64,000 bases of DNA, from NCBI GenBank assembly GCA_004154925.1, contig QJNS01000003.1, positions 248,001 to 312,000 of the forward strand. Direction: 5' to 3'. Positions 1 to 12,308 of this stretch are shown here, piece by piece. Source of the DNA: Monosporascus cannonballus (Eukaryota; Ascomycota; Sordariomycetes; Xylariales). Position 1 is the stretch's first letter. Every line of letters starts with the position of its first letter. The position numbers were made by a program, and so were the translations under genes. A model generated the notes under the pieces. That model saw only the letters and a list, made by a program, of their open reading frames with translations. It ran no database searches and was not told the origin of the DNA.

Positions 1-1373
1 TCCGAATATAAGAATATTTACGGTTCTTATTATTTTTATGCAATATTTTTAATTTTCTTTATAGATTTCCTTTCCCAAAGGTGTTAAAATAAAATCGTTT
101 ATTTTTATTAATACTTTTAACCGAAGATAATTAATTTTTTTGGTTTTTTTCCAAATATTTTAATAACGTTTTACTTTATTTGCTACGTTCTTAATTCGTT
201 TTAGCTTAACGTTTTTTCGTAATAAGGCATTTTATAACCTTAATATTAATTTATAACAATAATTAAAAACACAACGTTTATTATTCCGATCGTTTTCTAG
301 GTTAAAAACGTTTATAAATTTTGTTTTATAAATTCAAAACTTTTATTTAATGTAATAGTTTAACGGCGATTAATCGGATCGTTATTATAATTCTATAAAT
401 TATTCCTTATATTCCTTATTAAGAAATGTAAGATTTACGTAACTTCTTTTAATAAAAATCTATAAATTTTCCATTTTTAATTTCTTTTTGTAATTCAAAT
501 AATAAAGCGTAATATACTATAATCGTTTTACGTTCGTAATAAAAACGTTTATATGACTTATGGCCTATTAGATATAAATAAAGATATTTCGCCTTAATGT
601 TTTGGCGTAAGTTTCCGTAACAATCTTTATTTAATTTTCTTTTTTTAAATTAACGTACGTTTAAAAAGTTTTAGGTAATTATAACGCGATATTCGTTTAC
701 CTTCTTTAGGCTTTTACGATAATATCGCAATTAACTTATAAAACTTTGTTTTTTTAACTTATATTATGACTTATTATTCGATTAATTATCGAAATAATTC
801 CGAATATTATTTATTTTACTAACAAATAATTTCCAAAATTTAGTTATTATTAAAAAGTTTAACCTTTTTTTATTTTATATTTTAAAACGTATTTGTTATA
901 TTACGCCCATTTTTAACCGTTTAACTAATAATTATTAAAACATATCTTTATTATATATATAAGATTATTCGGGATCCCAAAAACTATAGTCCTTTACTTA
1001 TTAAAGTTTCGTTATAAATATTTTCGCCTATTTCCGTACCGTAATCGATCGTTCGGCGGTTGGGTTCCGATCGGCGATCTTTTCGACTAATAACCTAAGT
1101 TCGTTTTGCAGTCGGCGAGCTTTATTTTTAGTAATTATTATAATATTTTCTATAATAAATAGAAAATTGTAAAATAATAAATAATTATAAGCTAAATAAG
1201 GTAATCTCCGATTAATCGTAAAGCAAATTCTAAGAAATAAATGTATTAAGTTATTTCCATCTAGCGTTTCCTATTAGCAGCCAGATAATGGATTTATATT
1301 AGTAAATAGGTCGGTATCTGATCGGTAGCTGGTCGGCTACCAGCCTTATCTTCATATGGACTATATTCTCATA
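1..1373 (-). mobile_element. Family A LTR retrotransposon, right part (copy A'), cut by window edge
   Basis: This stretch aligns by eye, base for base in spacing, with 47052-48425 of element A: the distance from the shared start to the LTR end is 1373-1374 bp in both. Shared landmarks include the block around 1060-1145 (seen again near 48105-48190) and the terminal 206-bp LTR. It is RIP-mutated and carries no open frame. By analogy with element A, coding direction is minus, so this is the 5' LTR plus leader/gag-side DNA. The five bases after the LTR (1374-1378, ATACT) should be one half of a target-site duplication whose partner lies left of the window. Confidence 0.85.
1168..1373 (-). repeat. 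206-bp LTR of copy A'
   Basis: Begins TGTAAAAT and ends TCTCATA, where the final A-T-A is a RIP-type change of ACA. Exactly 206 bp, the same length as the two LTRs of element A (34330-34535 and 48220-48425), and shares their central block with two copies of the GATCGGTA/GTCGGCTACC motif. Confidence 0.85.
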
Positions 1374-3251
1374 ATACTATAATACAAACGCTCGAAAATA
1401 TTAATTTAATAAATATTTAATAAAAAAATTCAGATATAAAGAAAGTTTAATTAAAAGGATTATATTAATATTAAATTCATTAGTTAATATCGAATTTTAA
1501 AAATATATTAATAAAACTTTAATCGATTATTCTACTATTATTTATATTTAGTTATATATTATAATTATATTAGGTAAATTATTACGAATAATCCGTCCCG
1601 ATTACTTTGTTTTTGTTTTGCAACATTTAATGGCTATAAAATCTTTTACCGAATTTTTTTCGTTATTCCGAGGGAACTTTAGGTGGACCAAATATTAACC
1701 GTAATGCCGGTACTTAAATTTCGGCTCCCTAGTATACCGATTACGAAGTTATATGAACTTATTCTAATATTGCAAAAAAGGGTAATTCTATCAAATATGG
1801 ATAAGATTTTTTCGATTTAACGTTCATTTTCCAAAATAACCTATTTTGCGAACTAAAATTATTATCGGAAGTATTTTATTTATTTATTTTTAAATTGGGT
1901 TCGGTACTGGAAATAGGTTTTGTTAATTACGAGATAATCCGCCTATTTTTTTCGTTATACGTTTAATAAGGGTAAGAACGATACAAATTTATCCGGTATT
2001 TTATAATAATAATTTTATTATATTAATCGATAAATAAATTATCCGTTAAATCTTTTAATACGACCTCAACTAATATCTCGATTAGGCTCCTAATTAAGTT
2101 ACTAATTAGGTTGTTAATAAAACTTTTTATTATATATTTTAGGACTTTTAATTTCGCCGTTTTTTGAATCGTTATTTTCGCGATTATCGTGATTAAGGGC
2201 GGGATTTAATAAACGTCCCTAGGTTTCGGGTACTTCCGTATTAAAAAAGTCGATATTAAAATTATTTTCCTAATATTGTTACAATACTTTGGGAAATTTT
2301 GAATAATAATTATTAATTTAAAATAAAAACATTATTGTAATATAAAACTGAAAAAATATTAAAATAATCCGGGTCAAAAAAGGTTAAAATATTAATAAAA
2401 AATAAAAAAGCTGAAAACACGTATGGATTAATACGTGTTATTATTAATTATGCGTTATTTTTAAAAATTATTTATTTCGTACGTAATTTGTTAAAACTAT
2501 CTTTTTAATATCATCTAATATATATAAATATATTTATATAACGTTAATTGTAATTAATATAATAAATATTTATACGTTTTTTTATGTGTTACTTGAACGT
2601 ATTCATACAATTCAGGAATTATTAGACTTAAGCTATCGTTCGTATGCTAATAACAATATAGGAAATAAGCTAAATTAGATTAATCGGAATGCTAATAGGT
2701 ATGTTATCAACTTTTTTCCGATTCTGTAATCCGTTAATTATAAATTTACTTAACGAAAACCATTACCATTTGTACATCTTAATTAACTTAGAATATTAGT
2801 TAGTTTTAAAACCAAATATGCTAAAAGATCGTAAGATAATATGGTACAATTAAAAACAAAAGCTTTGGCCCGGCGGAATCGTATAAAATAAGCTGGTTAT
2901 AAAAAGCCTAAACATTAACGTAAGCATAACGCCGGATTATTTTATAATTATTTTATTAATTTTATTTAAATAATCCGTTACGAGAAATTCGGCAATGCTA
3001 AAAGAATGCGAATTTAATTATCGGCCGATTACCGTTCTGACGAATTATTCGGGATATTTTTATAAGTAAATCATAAAAACCTATACGAATTTAATTAAAT
3101 ATTTCAAAAATGTTATAAAAAGTTAGAAAATATTTTTTACTTATTTTATTCCAAAATAATAATTTTTATGCAATTTACTATCGGCCGAAAATGCTTTAGA
3201 TAAAAGATATTTATATTTTACGGTAACTCTAATTATATTAGAATATATATA
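1374..3251. other. AT-rich RIP-mutated DNA, element unidentified
   Basis: Dense TpA and stop codons in all frames, with no gene. It is the DNA into which copy A' and the solo LTR inserted, probably an older transposon, but I recognise no protein motif. A perfect inverted repeat (ACACGTAT, 6-nt loop, ATACGTGT) lies near 2420-2441. Confidence 0.5.
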
Positions 3252-3669
3252 TGTTACAGGAACCAGGGTTCCTGCCTCCAAGAAACCTACCTTTAAGGCC
3301 TAGCGCGGACCTGTCACGGCTAAACTCCGGACAGGGAAACTTGGCTTGTTCCGTGATCTAAGTGATCTAAGTAATCTAACCAAATCACATAAATCACATA
3401 GATCCATAACACACTCATTTTGGGAGTTGGGATATATAATAAATCGGTTTTTCATGTAAATAGCACCTACCTAATTTCGTTCCTTAGCTATCAATCTAAG
3501 CTTTCAGTTTAAAGGCAACCGTACCGTTCTCTGATTAAGGGAAAAGTCTTTAAATCTCTTTAACGAATAGACCACTAAATTATTTCTCGCCCTATTGTTA
3601 ACTGCAAATCAAGACCCCATTTCGGATACTGCTCATACCTCCAGGTGGATGTATGACAGGTTCGTTACA
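3252..3669. repeat. Solo LTR, 418 bp, with TSD ATATA, hardly RIP-mutated
   Basis: The unit begins TGTTACAGGAACC and ends GGTTCGTTACA, the TG...CA ends of an LTR, and is flanked on both sides by ATATA (3247-3251 and 3670-3674), a 5-bp target-site duplication. No second LTR or internal region is present. Unlike everything around it, it keeps normal base composition with many CpA sites. A palindrome (GGAACC, AG, GGTTCC) lies near its 5' end. It resembles none of the other LTRs in this window. It could instead be a short non-autonomous element of LTR type. Confidence 0.75.
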
Positions 3670-6600
3670 ATATATTCCGACTGTATTAATATATAAACTA
3701 AAACAAAAATATAAAAAATAATATATTCGATAATTAATATTTTCCAATAACACGGATTAATATACTTAAACTGTAATTATAATTTAAGATAAAAAATAAC
3801 TTATTATATTAAAGCCGAAAAGAGAAAACCGTCTAAAAGGTACCCGCCGCCGCCATTATCGTTATTATTAAACATAGCGAAAAAGATAAATAGCAAATAA
3901 ATTATTTTAACATACCTAATAAAAAGTTTTAATAATAAAACCTGAAGAAAGATATTGAAAAAAGCGTAAAAAAGGTATAAAAATGTAAGTATAAATATAC
4001 GAAATCGAAAAAAAGGTATAAAAGGAATACGAAATTATTATATTTAAAAGGTTTTAAACGAAATAAAAGTAAATAAAATAGTATTAAACTATTAGATATA
4101 AATTAAATTTATAAATATTTTCTTATTTAATTATATTTTCGATTTTCGATTAAAATATTATTTATTTACGTTTTTTGTATTTTAAATCGATAAATATATG
4201 GCCGATTTTTATTTTCGTGTTTATAAAATATTATTCTTTATTTAAATATAATATTTTTATATTTTTGAAGAAAAGAATATTTAAATTTTTTATACATTTA
4301 AATATATAATATTAGCTACTTTTTAAAAATTATATTATATAAGTAATATTGTTAATATATTGAAATTGATTTTTAAATATTTTATACTTTCTTTTAGAAT
4401 TTCGTTAATTTAATAAACAGTTAATACATAAAGTATTTGATGTTTTAATTAAAAATATATACGCTATCTGTACAAAAACCTAAAAAATAATTCCATTTTT
4501 CTCTATTATATATACTTAAAAAAATTAGGCATTTGTTTCAAACTTTTTTATTTATTTTAAACCTTTTTATTATTTTCTTTTGATTTACCATTTTAATTTT
4601 ATAAATTAATTAAATACTATTATATTAAATTGTACAAAATTTCGTTTTTATTATATATAATTACATACCGTTTAAAATAATTATAAAATAATTATTTTTC
4701 CACTTTTTTGAATCAATTTTTAATTATAATATTAAAACGAATACGTCATAAAAATAACGAATTATTATTTTAAAACCTGTATATAAAAAAGTCCGTAAAC
4801 GCTTTATAAAACTTCTACCGGCCTAATATAACATTAAACAAATTCGACATAATTTTAAACAAATTATTAAATGCAAACTTATAAATTAAACGGCACAAAA
4901 TCCTGATATAAGGCTTACGAAGATAAAAATACAAATATAAATTGTTTCGTAATAAATAAATAATTAATAATATATAGTATTTTACAATTATTTTACTTTT
5001 ATGTTAACAAAATTAACTGTACGTAAAAAAATATCCTTAATAAGTCGAATTTAAAAAGAATAATTGCGAAAAATAATATTATTAATTCGGATAATGAAAA
5101 TTCCAATTATTACAATATCTATAATAATATTGGTCTAACTTATTACGTTAAAAATAAAAATACGGATAAAATATATTATTAAAAAATATCATAATTACTA
5201 AAAATATTATCCCTAACTTATTAAAAAACTAAACCAAAATATAGTTAAATATTTTGTATAAAAATTTATTAAATATGTTTTATTTAAAAAAACAAAAATA
5301 TATATATTAATAAGTTGTAATATTTATTGTTTTTATTAGGCGGCCTTAAAATGCATAACATTAGTAAATATAAAATTATAATATATTAGTTATTTTTTAT
5401 TAATAGCAATTAAACAGTTTCTAATTATTTTATACATTAATATAATTCTAATATTTGTTACCTATTTAAGATAACGCTTAACCCTTCGCAAATAACGAAT
5501 TTTTACCGGATATTTCTTATATGAAATTAAAATTGACTTAATAACCGAAATCCCATTTGCTAACCGACATAAAGTTACAAATTATATTATTAAATTTATT
5601 ACGAATATTTTACTATAATTTCGTATACGCTTAAATATTATATCTTTTTCGTAATAAATATTTATAAACGTAAATAATTCTGATATCAATATTAAGGCCG
5701 AAAATATTAATAAAATAGTTTTTATTTTCCGCTTTATAAATATTAACTATTTTATAATTATTTTATTTATTAAATTTTTTAAGAATATTTTAACGCTTTT
5801 ATATTTTGAAAATAAATTAATTTGTTATTTTAAATTAATCATTGTATAAGTTATATTAATACCATTATTATTCCGGCCGTTTATTAAAAGCTATACGATT
5901 TTATTTGCAAAAATATATTAACTATAAAATTAATGTTTAATATTTTTCTTAAATACCTTTTATTTTTAACAAATTTCGATTTTTATATCATCTTGGCCAA
6001 TATAATTTCCGTAATATCTCAAAATAGAAAAACAATTCCCGTACCTAGTTATGTAGCAAAAAAAACCAACCTTATTATTAATTTTCGTAGCGCCAAATTA
6101 AATCATATTATATTTTAAAAACGAAAATTATCGCAATTAACTGCACTTAAACCTAACGTAACAAATTAATAAGTTTTTTCGTTAGTAAAATAATTATAAA
6201 ATAGCTTAACTTTTTTAAGACCCGTATTAATACGTACCGGGTATACTGTAAACTTTTTCGCATTTTTCTATCTAAAATTATCATTTTTATTAATTGCCGT
6301 ATTTTAAATAAAAATTTTCTTATTCGATACTTCCTTATAACGTACCGAAATATCGTTTTACTCGTTATAACGCCAAACGTACGCCTATTACGAAATACCT
6401 TATCGTTCGTATTTAATATATTACGCGAAATTATGAATTAGAAAATATACGATAAAACCGCCTTTAAACGTAATTAAACATTTTTATACGGAAATAACAA
6501 CAATTAATCGGATAAGCAGGTTTACTAATTATTCGAAAAATTATTCGTTATATCTAAAAATTTGCCAAATAAATCTCTTACGAAAAAACTGATATTTTTA

Positions 6601-6950
6601 GCTATATTCGTATTAAGCACCTTTTTACCATTTTTAATATTACGAGCATTTAATTTAACTTAAGTAAAACTGTTAAATAAATAAATAAATACAAAGTAAA
6701 GTTAAATATTTTTACAATATTAACTTATTAGTTTTAAAATAAATTAATTTTTAATATTTACTATATAAATATAACGACGTAATTATTTTAAATTATTTTA
6801 TTAATAATAAATTTTATAATATTATTTAATTATAATTTTAATAAAAAATTATTTCAAATTATTTTAATACTACTATTTATTTTATTTAATATGTATTTTA
6901 AGTTTTAAATTAAGTTAAATATTTTGCACGAACATTAAAATTCCTATAAG
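3670..6950. other. AT-rich RIP-mutated DNA, element unidentified
   Basis: The sequence is stop-rich throughout; the longest open stretch (5933-6118) is 61 codons of low-complexity residues and not a gene. Probably the mutated body of one or more transposons, possibly including the interior of the hAT-like element whose end lies at 6970-7135. I see no identifiable domain. Confidence 0.5.
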
Positions 6951-6969
6951 TATTTCTGTATTTGGAAAA

Positions 6970-7135
6970 AGTCTTACGGATACCCGATAAGTTATATAAA
7001 ATTCCCATGGGTAACTCGTAAGTATTTTTGAATTTTAGGAAATTCCCACGGGTGACCCGTAGGAATTCCGCGCTACCCACGGGACCCCACGGGTCCGTGG
7101 GTAAAAGTGCATGGGTGGGTATTCCCTCGCCCTAT
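6970..7135. mobile_element. hAT-like DNA transposon end (remnant)
   Basis: A cluster of short GC-rich motifs of the type CCCATGGGT, CCCACGGGT, CCCACGGG/CCCGTGGG and CATGGGTGGGT in direct and inverted orientation lies within about 160 bp. It finishes at TCGCCCTA near 7130. Such subterminal repeats next to a TAGGG/CCCTA end are typical of fungal hAT elements. The left part is RIP-mutated and the right part is not. No transposase is readable, and neither the matching opposite end nor an 8-bp duplication was identified. Confidence 0.4.
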
Positions 7136-7568
7136 CAGTACGGTAGGGTGGATTGATATGGTCCTTACCTTACCCCTATGTGACCGCCTATCACCTCACG
7201 GTCAATGTCTTTACTAAGTCCTTATACTGTGTGCTTAAATTGATATATTCCTCATCCCGTAACGTACCAGTCGGAACGAGCTCTCCCTAAAATAGCAGGA
7301 TGGCGTCTGACCGTCCCCCGTATGCCGCGTCGGCTGCCGACTACGACCTCCATGCTGAAGTAGACCTGGAGCCAGTTCTGCATGTAGTACCCTATACCAT
7401 TGCTTACGTTTCTAGAAAACATCGGCCGAGCTAGAGCTTGACCTGTTCTGATGTTGGCAATACCTGCTCGGATGTCAATCGTTGTATGTCACCAGCAACG
7501 GCCTTACCCCATCGTTCAAGCCGTGTCCCTATGTGTCGCTCCATCCACCCTTCAATCTATGTTGTTTG
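7136..7568. other. Spacer without recognised gene
   Basis: Balanced-composition DNA between the transposon end and the stop codon of the ankyrin/CorA gene. Presumably holds that gene's 3' untranslated region. Nothing else identified. Confidence 0.4.
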
Positions 7569-10095
7569 TCAGTATTTGGGGATGAGGCGCGCTTGGCGTG
7601 GTGTATCACGAACTTGACCGTATTTGAAGAGAAGCCACCCCACGATGGTGAAAGTCAGAGTACCACCCCCAAAAAGGATATACCACCGCCAATCCGGATT
7701 CGTTGCTAGTATGTCCACGTTCATATCGAACAGGCTCTGTCGATCCTTCCATTAATCTAATGCAACCTAACAGCGTTGATTGAGTGACGCGTTGACATAC
7801 CGAAGCGAACATTGCAGGCAAGAAAATGAACTAGGCATGTCAGCTTCAACAGAGCACATAACAGTCAAAATCTTACAGTAATCCAACTGAGGCGCTTCAT
7901 GCTTGTCGCAATGCTCGTTGATCTATGGGCCTCGTTGATTGATACCCAGGCAAACTCCTGATGGTGGTTAGCTCCGTTGAGACAATAGTCGAGATACTGA
8001 CAAATTGCAAAAGATCTTTTACGATTTGGTCCAGCTGGCTGAGCCGGTCACCGACTTCGTCCGAAAAGCGTCTATTGCCTCCTGCACTTTTGTGCTTTTG
8101 TCTGCATTGTACCGGCGGATATGCTCCGCAACAAAATCACTACTTGTACGGACTTGATCTCGTAAGATGCTGCGAAGCCTGGCCCATTCCATTGCATCTT
8201 CGGCGAGGTGATGTATCAGTCGAGGGTTATCCCCCTCTCACGTAGTTGATCGACACGCTGTGGCAATAGATTCCATATAATTAGACACATGCAGAACTGG
8301 TTAGGGTTTTCGATTAACATACCCGCTTAGATAGATGCTCCTCGGCTAGGCTACACAGCCTCAGCCATCTTTCCTTCAGATGGAGTATGAATTCTTGGAA
8401 GAAGTCGGCCCCATCATCCGGAATCCAACCGTATGGCAACATGCTGAAGTGTTCTACCGACTTCCAGTATGGCCCGTCCTTGGGTTTCGCAGGGGGCATC
8501 ATAGTCCATGCTATTGCGCATATGCCCCAGTTGGATGTGTCGGAGTGCATCTGGTTTCCTGGATCCTGTCCGGCGGGGAAACGAACAGCGACAGAAACTA
8601 TATTATACGTATCATGAACCTTCCTCTCTTCATGAAAAATTTGCGATCTGGAAGTCTCCCCCGAGTTGAATGCCAGACGACTCAACCAGTCAGGGCAATC
8701 TGAAAAGAGGCTTTGGATGTTAATTGTAGTTTGAGAAATGGGAAATAAGTTGACGTACAACAGACGTTTTTCTCTCCCTGGTTCTGCCGGCATCTCGACC
8801 GGTATTCCTTCTGCGAAGCCTATACATTTCTCCTCTCCTGGTTCTTCCAACAGTTCCACTCCAGTGTCCAGTGCCTTTTTTCCATATGCATCAAGCCATT
8901 CTTTCGCCATAATACCTTTTACTTGCGCACGATGCTGGAGAAGTAACTCAACACATCTTAGATCCTTATATTGAATTGCGAGACGGAGTGGGGTCATGCC
9001 ATCAGTATCTTCAGAGTTGACATCCGCTCCAAGAGAGACGAGTTCTCTTGCTATCTCCGTGTGTCTATACAAGACTGCGATATGCAACGGAGTTCGGCGG
9101 CGAGAATCTCTTTTGTTAATATCATATTCGGCATCGAGGAGCAACCTTGCCCAATTCTGTTTGCCTTCTTGGACTAACATATGTAAGGCGACACTGTCTC
9201 TCCGGGCAAGCAGCTTCACCACTGCCTCGTGTCCGTTCCCTAAGGCGCGCGAAAGTGGTGTCTGGCCGCCATCATCCTTACTGTTCGGATTAATGTTATC
9301 GTCCTCGAGCAGCAGTTGCACCACCGCCGTATGGCCGTTCTCCGCAGCCCACGACAACACTGTGCGACCGGGAGAGCGCCTGGAATCGGCAAGTATCCAC
9401 ACTACCACCCTGTGCGCGTTCTCTGCGGCCCGTACTAGTGCTGTCCGACCGTTGCTGTCTCGGAGGTTCGGGTCAATGCCGTCTTTCTGGAGCAGTAGCC
9501 TAACTACCGCCTCGTGCCCATAGGCTGCAGCATACGATAATGGTGTCCGACTGCTATCGTATTGAAAATTCGGGTCGATGCCGTCCTTCCGGAGCAGTAG
9601 CCTAACTACTTCCCTATGCCCTTCCTTTGCAGCATACGATAGTGGTGTCTGACTGTTATCGTCTTGAAGATTTGGATCGATGCCCTCCTTCTGAAGCAAC
9701 AGGCTAATTACTTTCCCATGCCCTTTCTCTGCAGCATATGATAATGGTGTCCGATTGCTATCGTCCCGAAAATTCGGGTCGCTGCCGTCCTTTTGGAGCA
9801 GTAGTTTAACTACTCTTTCATACCCCTCCTTTGCAGCGTACGATAATGGTGTTCGACGATTACCGTTCGAGAGGTTCGGGTCGATGCTATTCCAGCTTGG
9901 GGAGTCCGGATGGCTGCTGCTGCTTTCATACTGGAGCAGTAGCTTAACTATGTTTTCGTGCCCTTCCTCTGCAGCGCACGATAGTGGTGTCTGACCATTG
10001 TCGTCTACGGCATTGATATCTAAATCTCCTTTCAATAATTTTTCCACGGGGCCTTGGTGCCCCAATCGCGCTGCTATGTGTAGGGCCATCTCCAT
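7569..10095 (-). CDS. Ankyrin-repeat protein with C-terminal CorA-like two-helix membrane domain (frame broken twice)
   Basis: Exon 1 (10095-8323, 591 codons from the first ATG) encodes about eleven ankyrin repeats over residues 1-410, then a linker with a YGWIPDDGADF motif. Four further exons follow across clean GT-AG introns (8258-8322, 7958-8001, 7831-7876, 7737-7800): 8002-8257, 7877-7957, 7801-7830 and 7569-7736. They encode the fungal CorA-like module: an amphipathic helix, then SMKRLSWIT-FIFLPAMFAS (membrane helix 1), SLFDMNVD, NPDWRWY and a second helix ending GWLLFKY. Exon 2 changes frame at a run of five C (8231-8235) and of four A (8064-8067); one extra base in each restores homology, giving about 769 residues. 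Either assembly error or a fresh pseudogene. The CorA signature GMN is DMN here. Likely a membrane-anchored ankyrin protein; function and ion transport unproven. A possible 5' exon ends near 10167. Confidence 0.8.
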
Positions 10096-10167
10096 GGGAC
10101 TTCCTGTGGACGCGTATCGAGGCAATAATAAGGGCGGAATAATCTAATACGATCACTGAAAGTTACC

Positions 10168-12014
10168 TTGAATTCCTCGGCGAAAACCGGTTTTAGACGC
10201 TACTCTGCGGGCTGGGGATACGGATAAAACGAAGCAGAGGAAGACCGTCGCAACCGGCTTTTCAGCTGCTTTCAACACAGAGGTTGGCGCCGAACTTGGT
10301 CGGGCATGTCTGCATTAATCACGTCGCACTCGCATATCTTACGAACGTCCTCAACTTGGCGCACCCCAGTTTTCTGGGAAGCAAACAGCATGTTCTCGAT
10401 TACGATACGGCGTACAATACAGTATAATGTCAAGCAAAAAGGTCAATTTGTTATTCTTTTATGCAAGTGCTTACATAATTGGTTACGTGGGGACGTCAGA
10501 AATGCACGGTGCCCCCAAAAAGAAAGTTTTACAGTTTGTGCGGTGAGAACCTGGGGAAACTGACTGGAAGCCGATTTCGTTAGCGACTGTAACCTCTAAA
10601 CAGGAAAATGGCACTGTACCTTTCAACAATAAAGTAATGACTCACTAAAGTACCTACTATGATAAAGGGCAGAGTGGGAGGGCCAGAAATAGCTTACACG
10701 GTCTGTGCCCAGACTTTGTTTTAGTGCAGCAGGGTTGACACCGATTTTGCAAGTTTCTGTACTAGACGAGCCGCTAGCAGCAGATTTCCACATGCTTCTG
10801 ATCATACTGTAACCACGGAAGCACCTAAAAGGATGACCGCGAAACGTCTCGGATTTAGGTTTCCGGGGGGTCTCCCTTTTGAACGCTATATCGAACGTCG
10901 TTGTCCATACCGCCTATCTGAGCGGTCTCGCAATGGTGCTGTACTGTGGTATCGGGCTACATTAACGACGCCTGTACCAGGTGACCTTGCGCGATAATTC
11001 GCCTACTTGGTCGCGCTCTAGATATTGCCATAAGTCTTTGATGACAAGCGCTATCTTCTGGGCGTCCTTCGCGATGGGCTTTTCAGCAAGTCATCGCCAG
11101 GCCCGCTATGCAACGTGCGCGTTGCATTACCGTGTTAATAATGAGGCGCCTTGTTAAGACATTCCGCTCATTCTTAATAAATCCTTCTTCGTTTCCCGTC
11201 ATTTATCAAGAAAAACCCCAAAGATTATGGATAGAAACTGTAGTTCATCCTTATTGATGTCAAACTGTTCAGTAGTGAAGCCCTCCCCACCCCGACCTCC
11301 CCCTGAGGCGGTTAAACTCCCATCCTCAGGAGGGATCCACAAATGGTAAAGCCCAAGACGAAGCCACGAACATCCTGAGCAGCAAGCGCTTCTCTGGCGT
11401 ACCTCTAAAGACTGAGCCATGCCTCTTGACGCGTTGTCGGCCGATGGATTACTCTTTAACTCGCCTGGTACGAAGATCTGCGAACAGTGGCATCGAGATT
11501 CTTCTAATTTGGTACCTCATAATGAGGTTAACCGGCGTTTGTTGAAACATTAGATGCAGGCGAGACACTTTATAATTTTCAGCCCTTCTGCCCGCAGCGG
11601 CTTTATGCGCGCATGATCTACCGAATGGATCTATAGTCTGCTTCACCCCTGGTTTTCCTAATGCCTAGAATCCAGTTCTTAATGATAACATTTTATCTCC
11701 TCCGTCATGATCTCACTTCTCGTCCACAACCTCCGGGCCTTGACGCTCGGCATCGGTTGGCTGCCGGAAAGGATCGAACTATCCGACTCCTCAGAGCTAG
11801 AGCTAGCTTCTCCGTCGGCGTTATCATCGGACCTGGATCCGGAGTGTTCGCAAATCGCGCCATGGATAATATAATTTTATGAAAGTCAGTGTGGATATGG
11901 ATGCAGAAGGGGAACACAAGTGACCGTGTTGTTCAATCGTGTCAGCACAGAGATCGCAGAACCTTTCAGACACTTATGCGGTGCCATGTTGGCGCGACGC
12001 CATCAAGAGCGCAT
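10168..12014. other. Intergenic region, no convincing gene
   Basis: Only short, unsupported open frames on either strand. The part next to 10168 may contain an upstream exon of the ankyrin/CorA gene (minus), because a GTAACT donor at about 10167 pairs with a CACAG acceptor at about 10106. The remainder shows nothing I can name. Confidence 0.4.
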
Positions 12015-12240
12015 CTAGACTGCATCTTCAATGGGAGTCTTCATCACCAGTAGCTCACGAAGCCCAATCTCCATCCTCCTCTCGATCAGAATATCAGTAA
12101 CCCAGGGACGAGCCCACAAGTGCTGGATTGCAGGATCTCCTGACCATGATGTTAGCATATAATCTGATTTGAAGCCGCGTTTCCTTACGTTGCGATAACG
12201 GTGAACGAGCTTGGGATGTAGGATATGCCCGCGACCAGGC

Positions 12241-12242
<2 letters not shown>
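12015..12242 (-). CDS. Possible C-terminal fragment of an unidentified protein, truncated by the assembly gap
   Basis: About 75 codons are open up to the stop at 12015. The reading is protein-like (HPKLVHRY, GFKSDYML, then IQHLWARPWV and ILIERRMEIG) rather than low-complexity, but it matches no family I know. Upstream it runs straight into the homopolymer and N block at 12243-12340, so its start and preceding exons cannot be read. It may be a chance open frame; apparent proline or glycine runs in longer translations come only from the gap filler. Confidence 0.3.
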
Positions 12243-12298
<56 letters not shown>

Positions 12299-12308
12299 NN
12301 NNNNNNNN

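Noticed and set aside
2500..2600. TA-dinucleotide tracts as replication origins or promoters
   Set aside because: Such tracts are everywhere in RIP-mutated DNA and carry no specific signal here.
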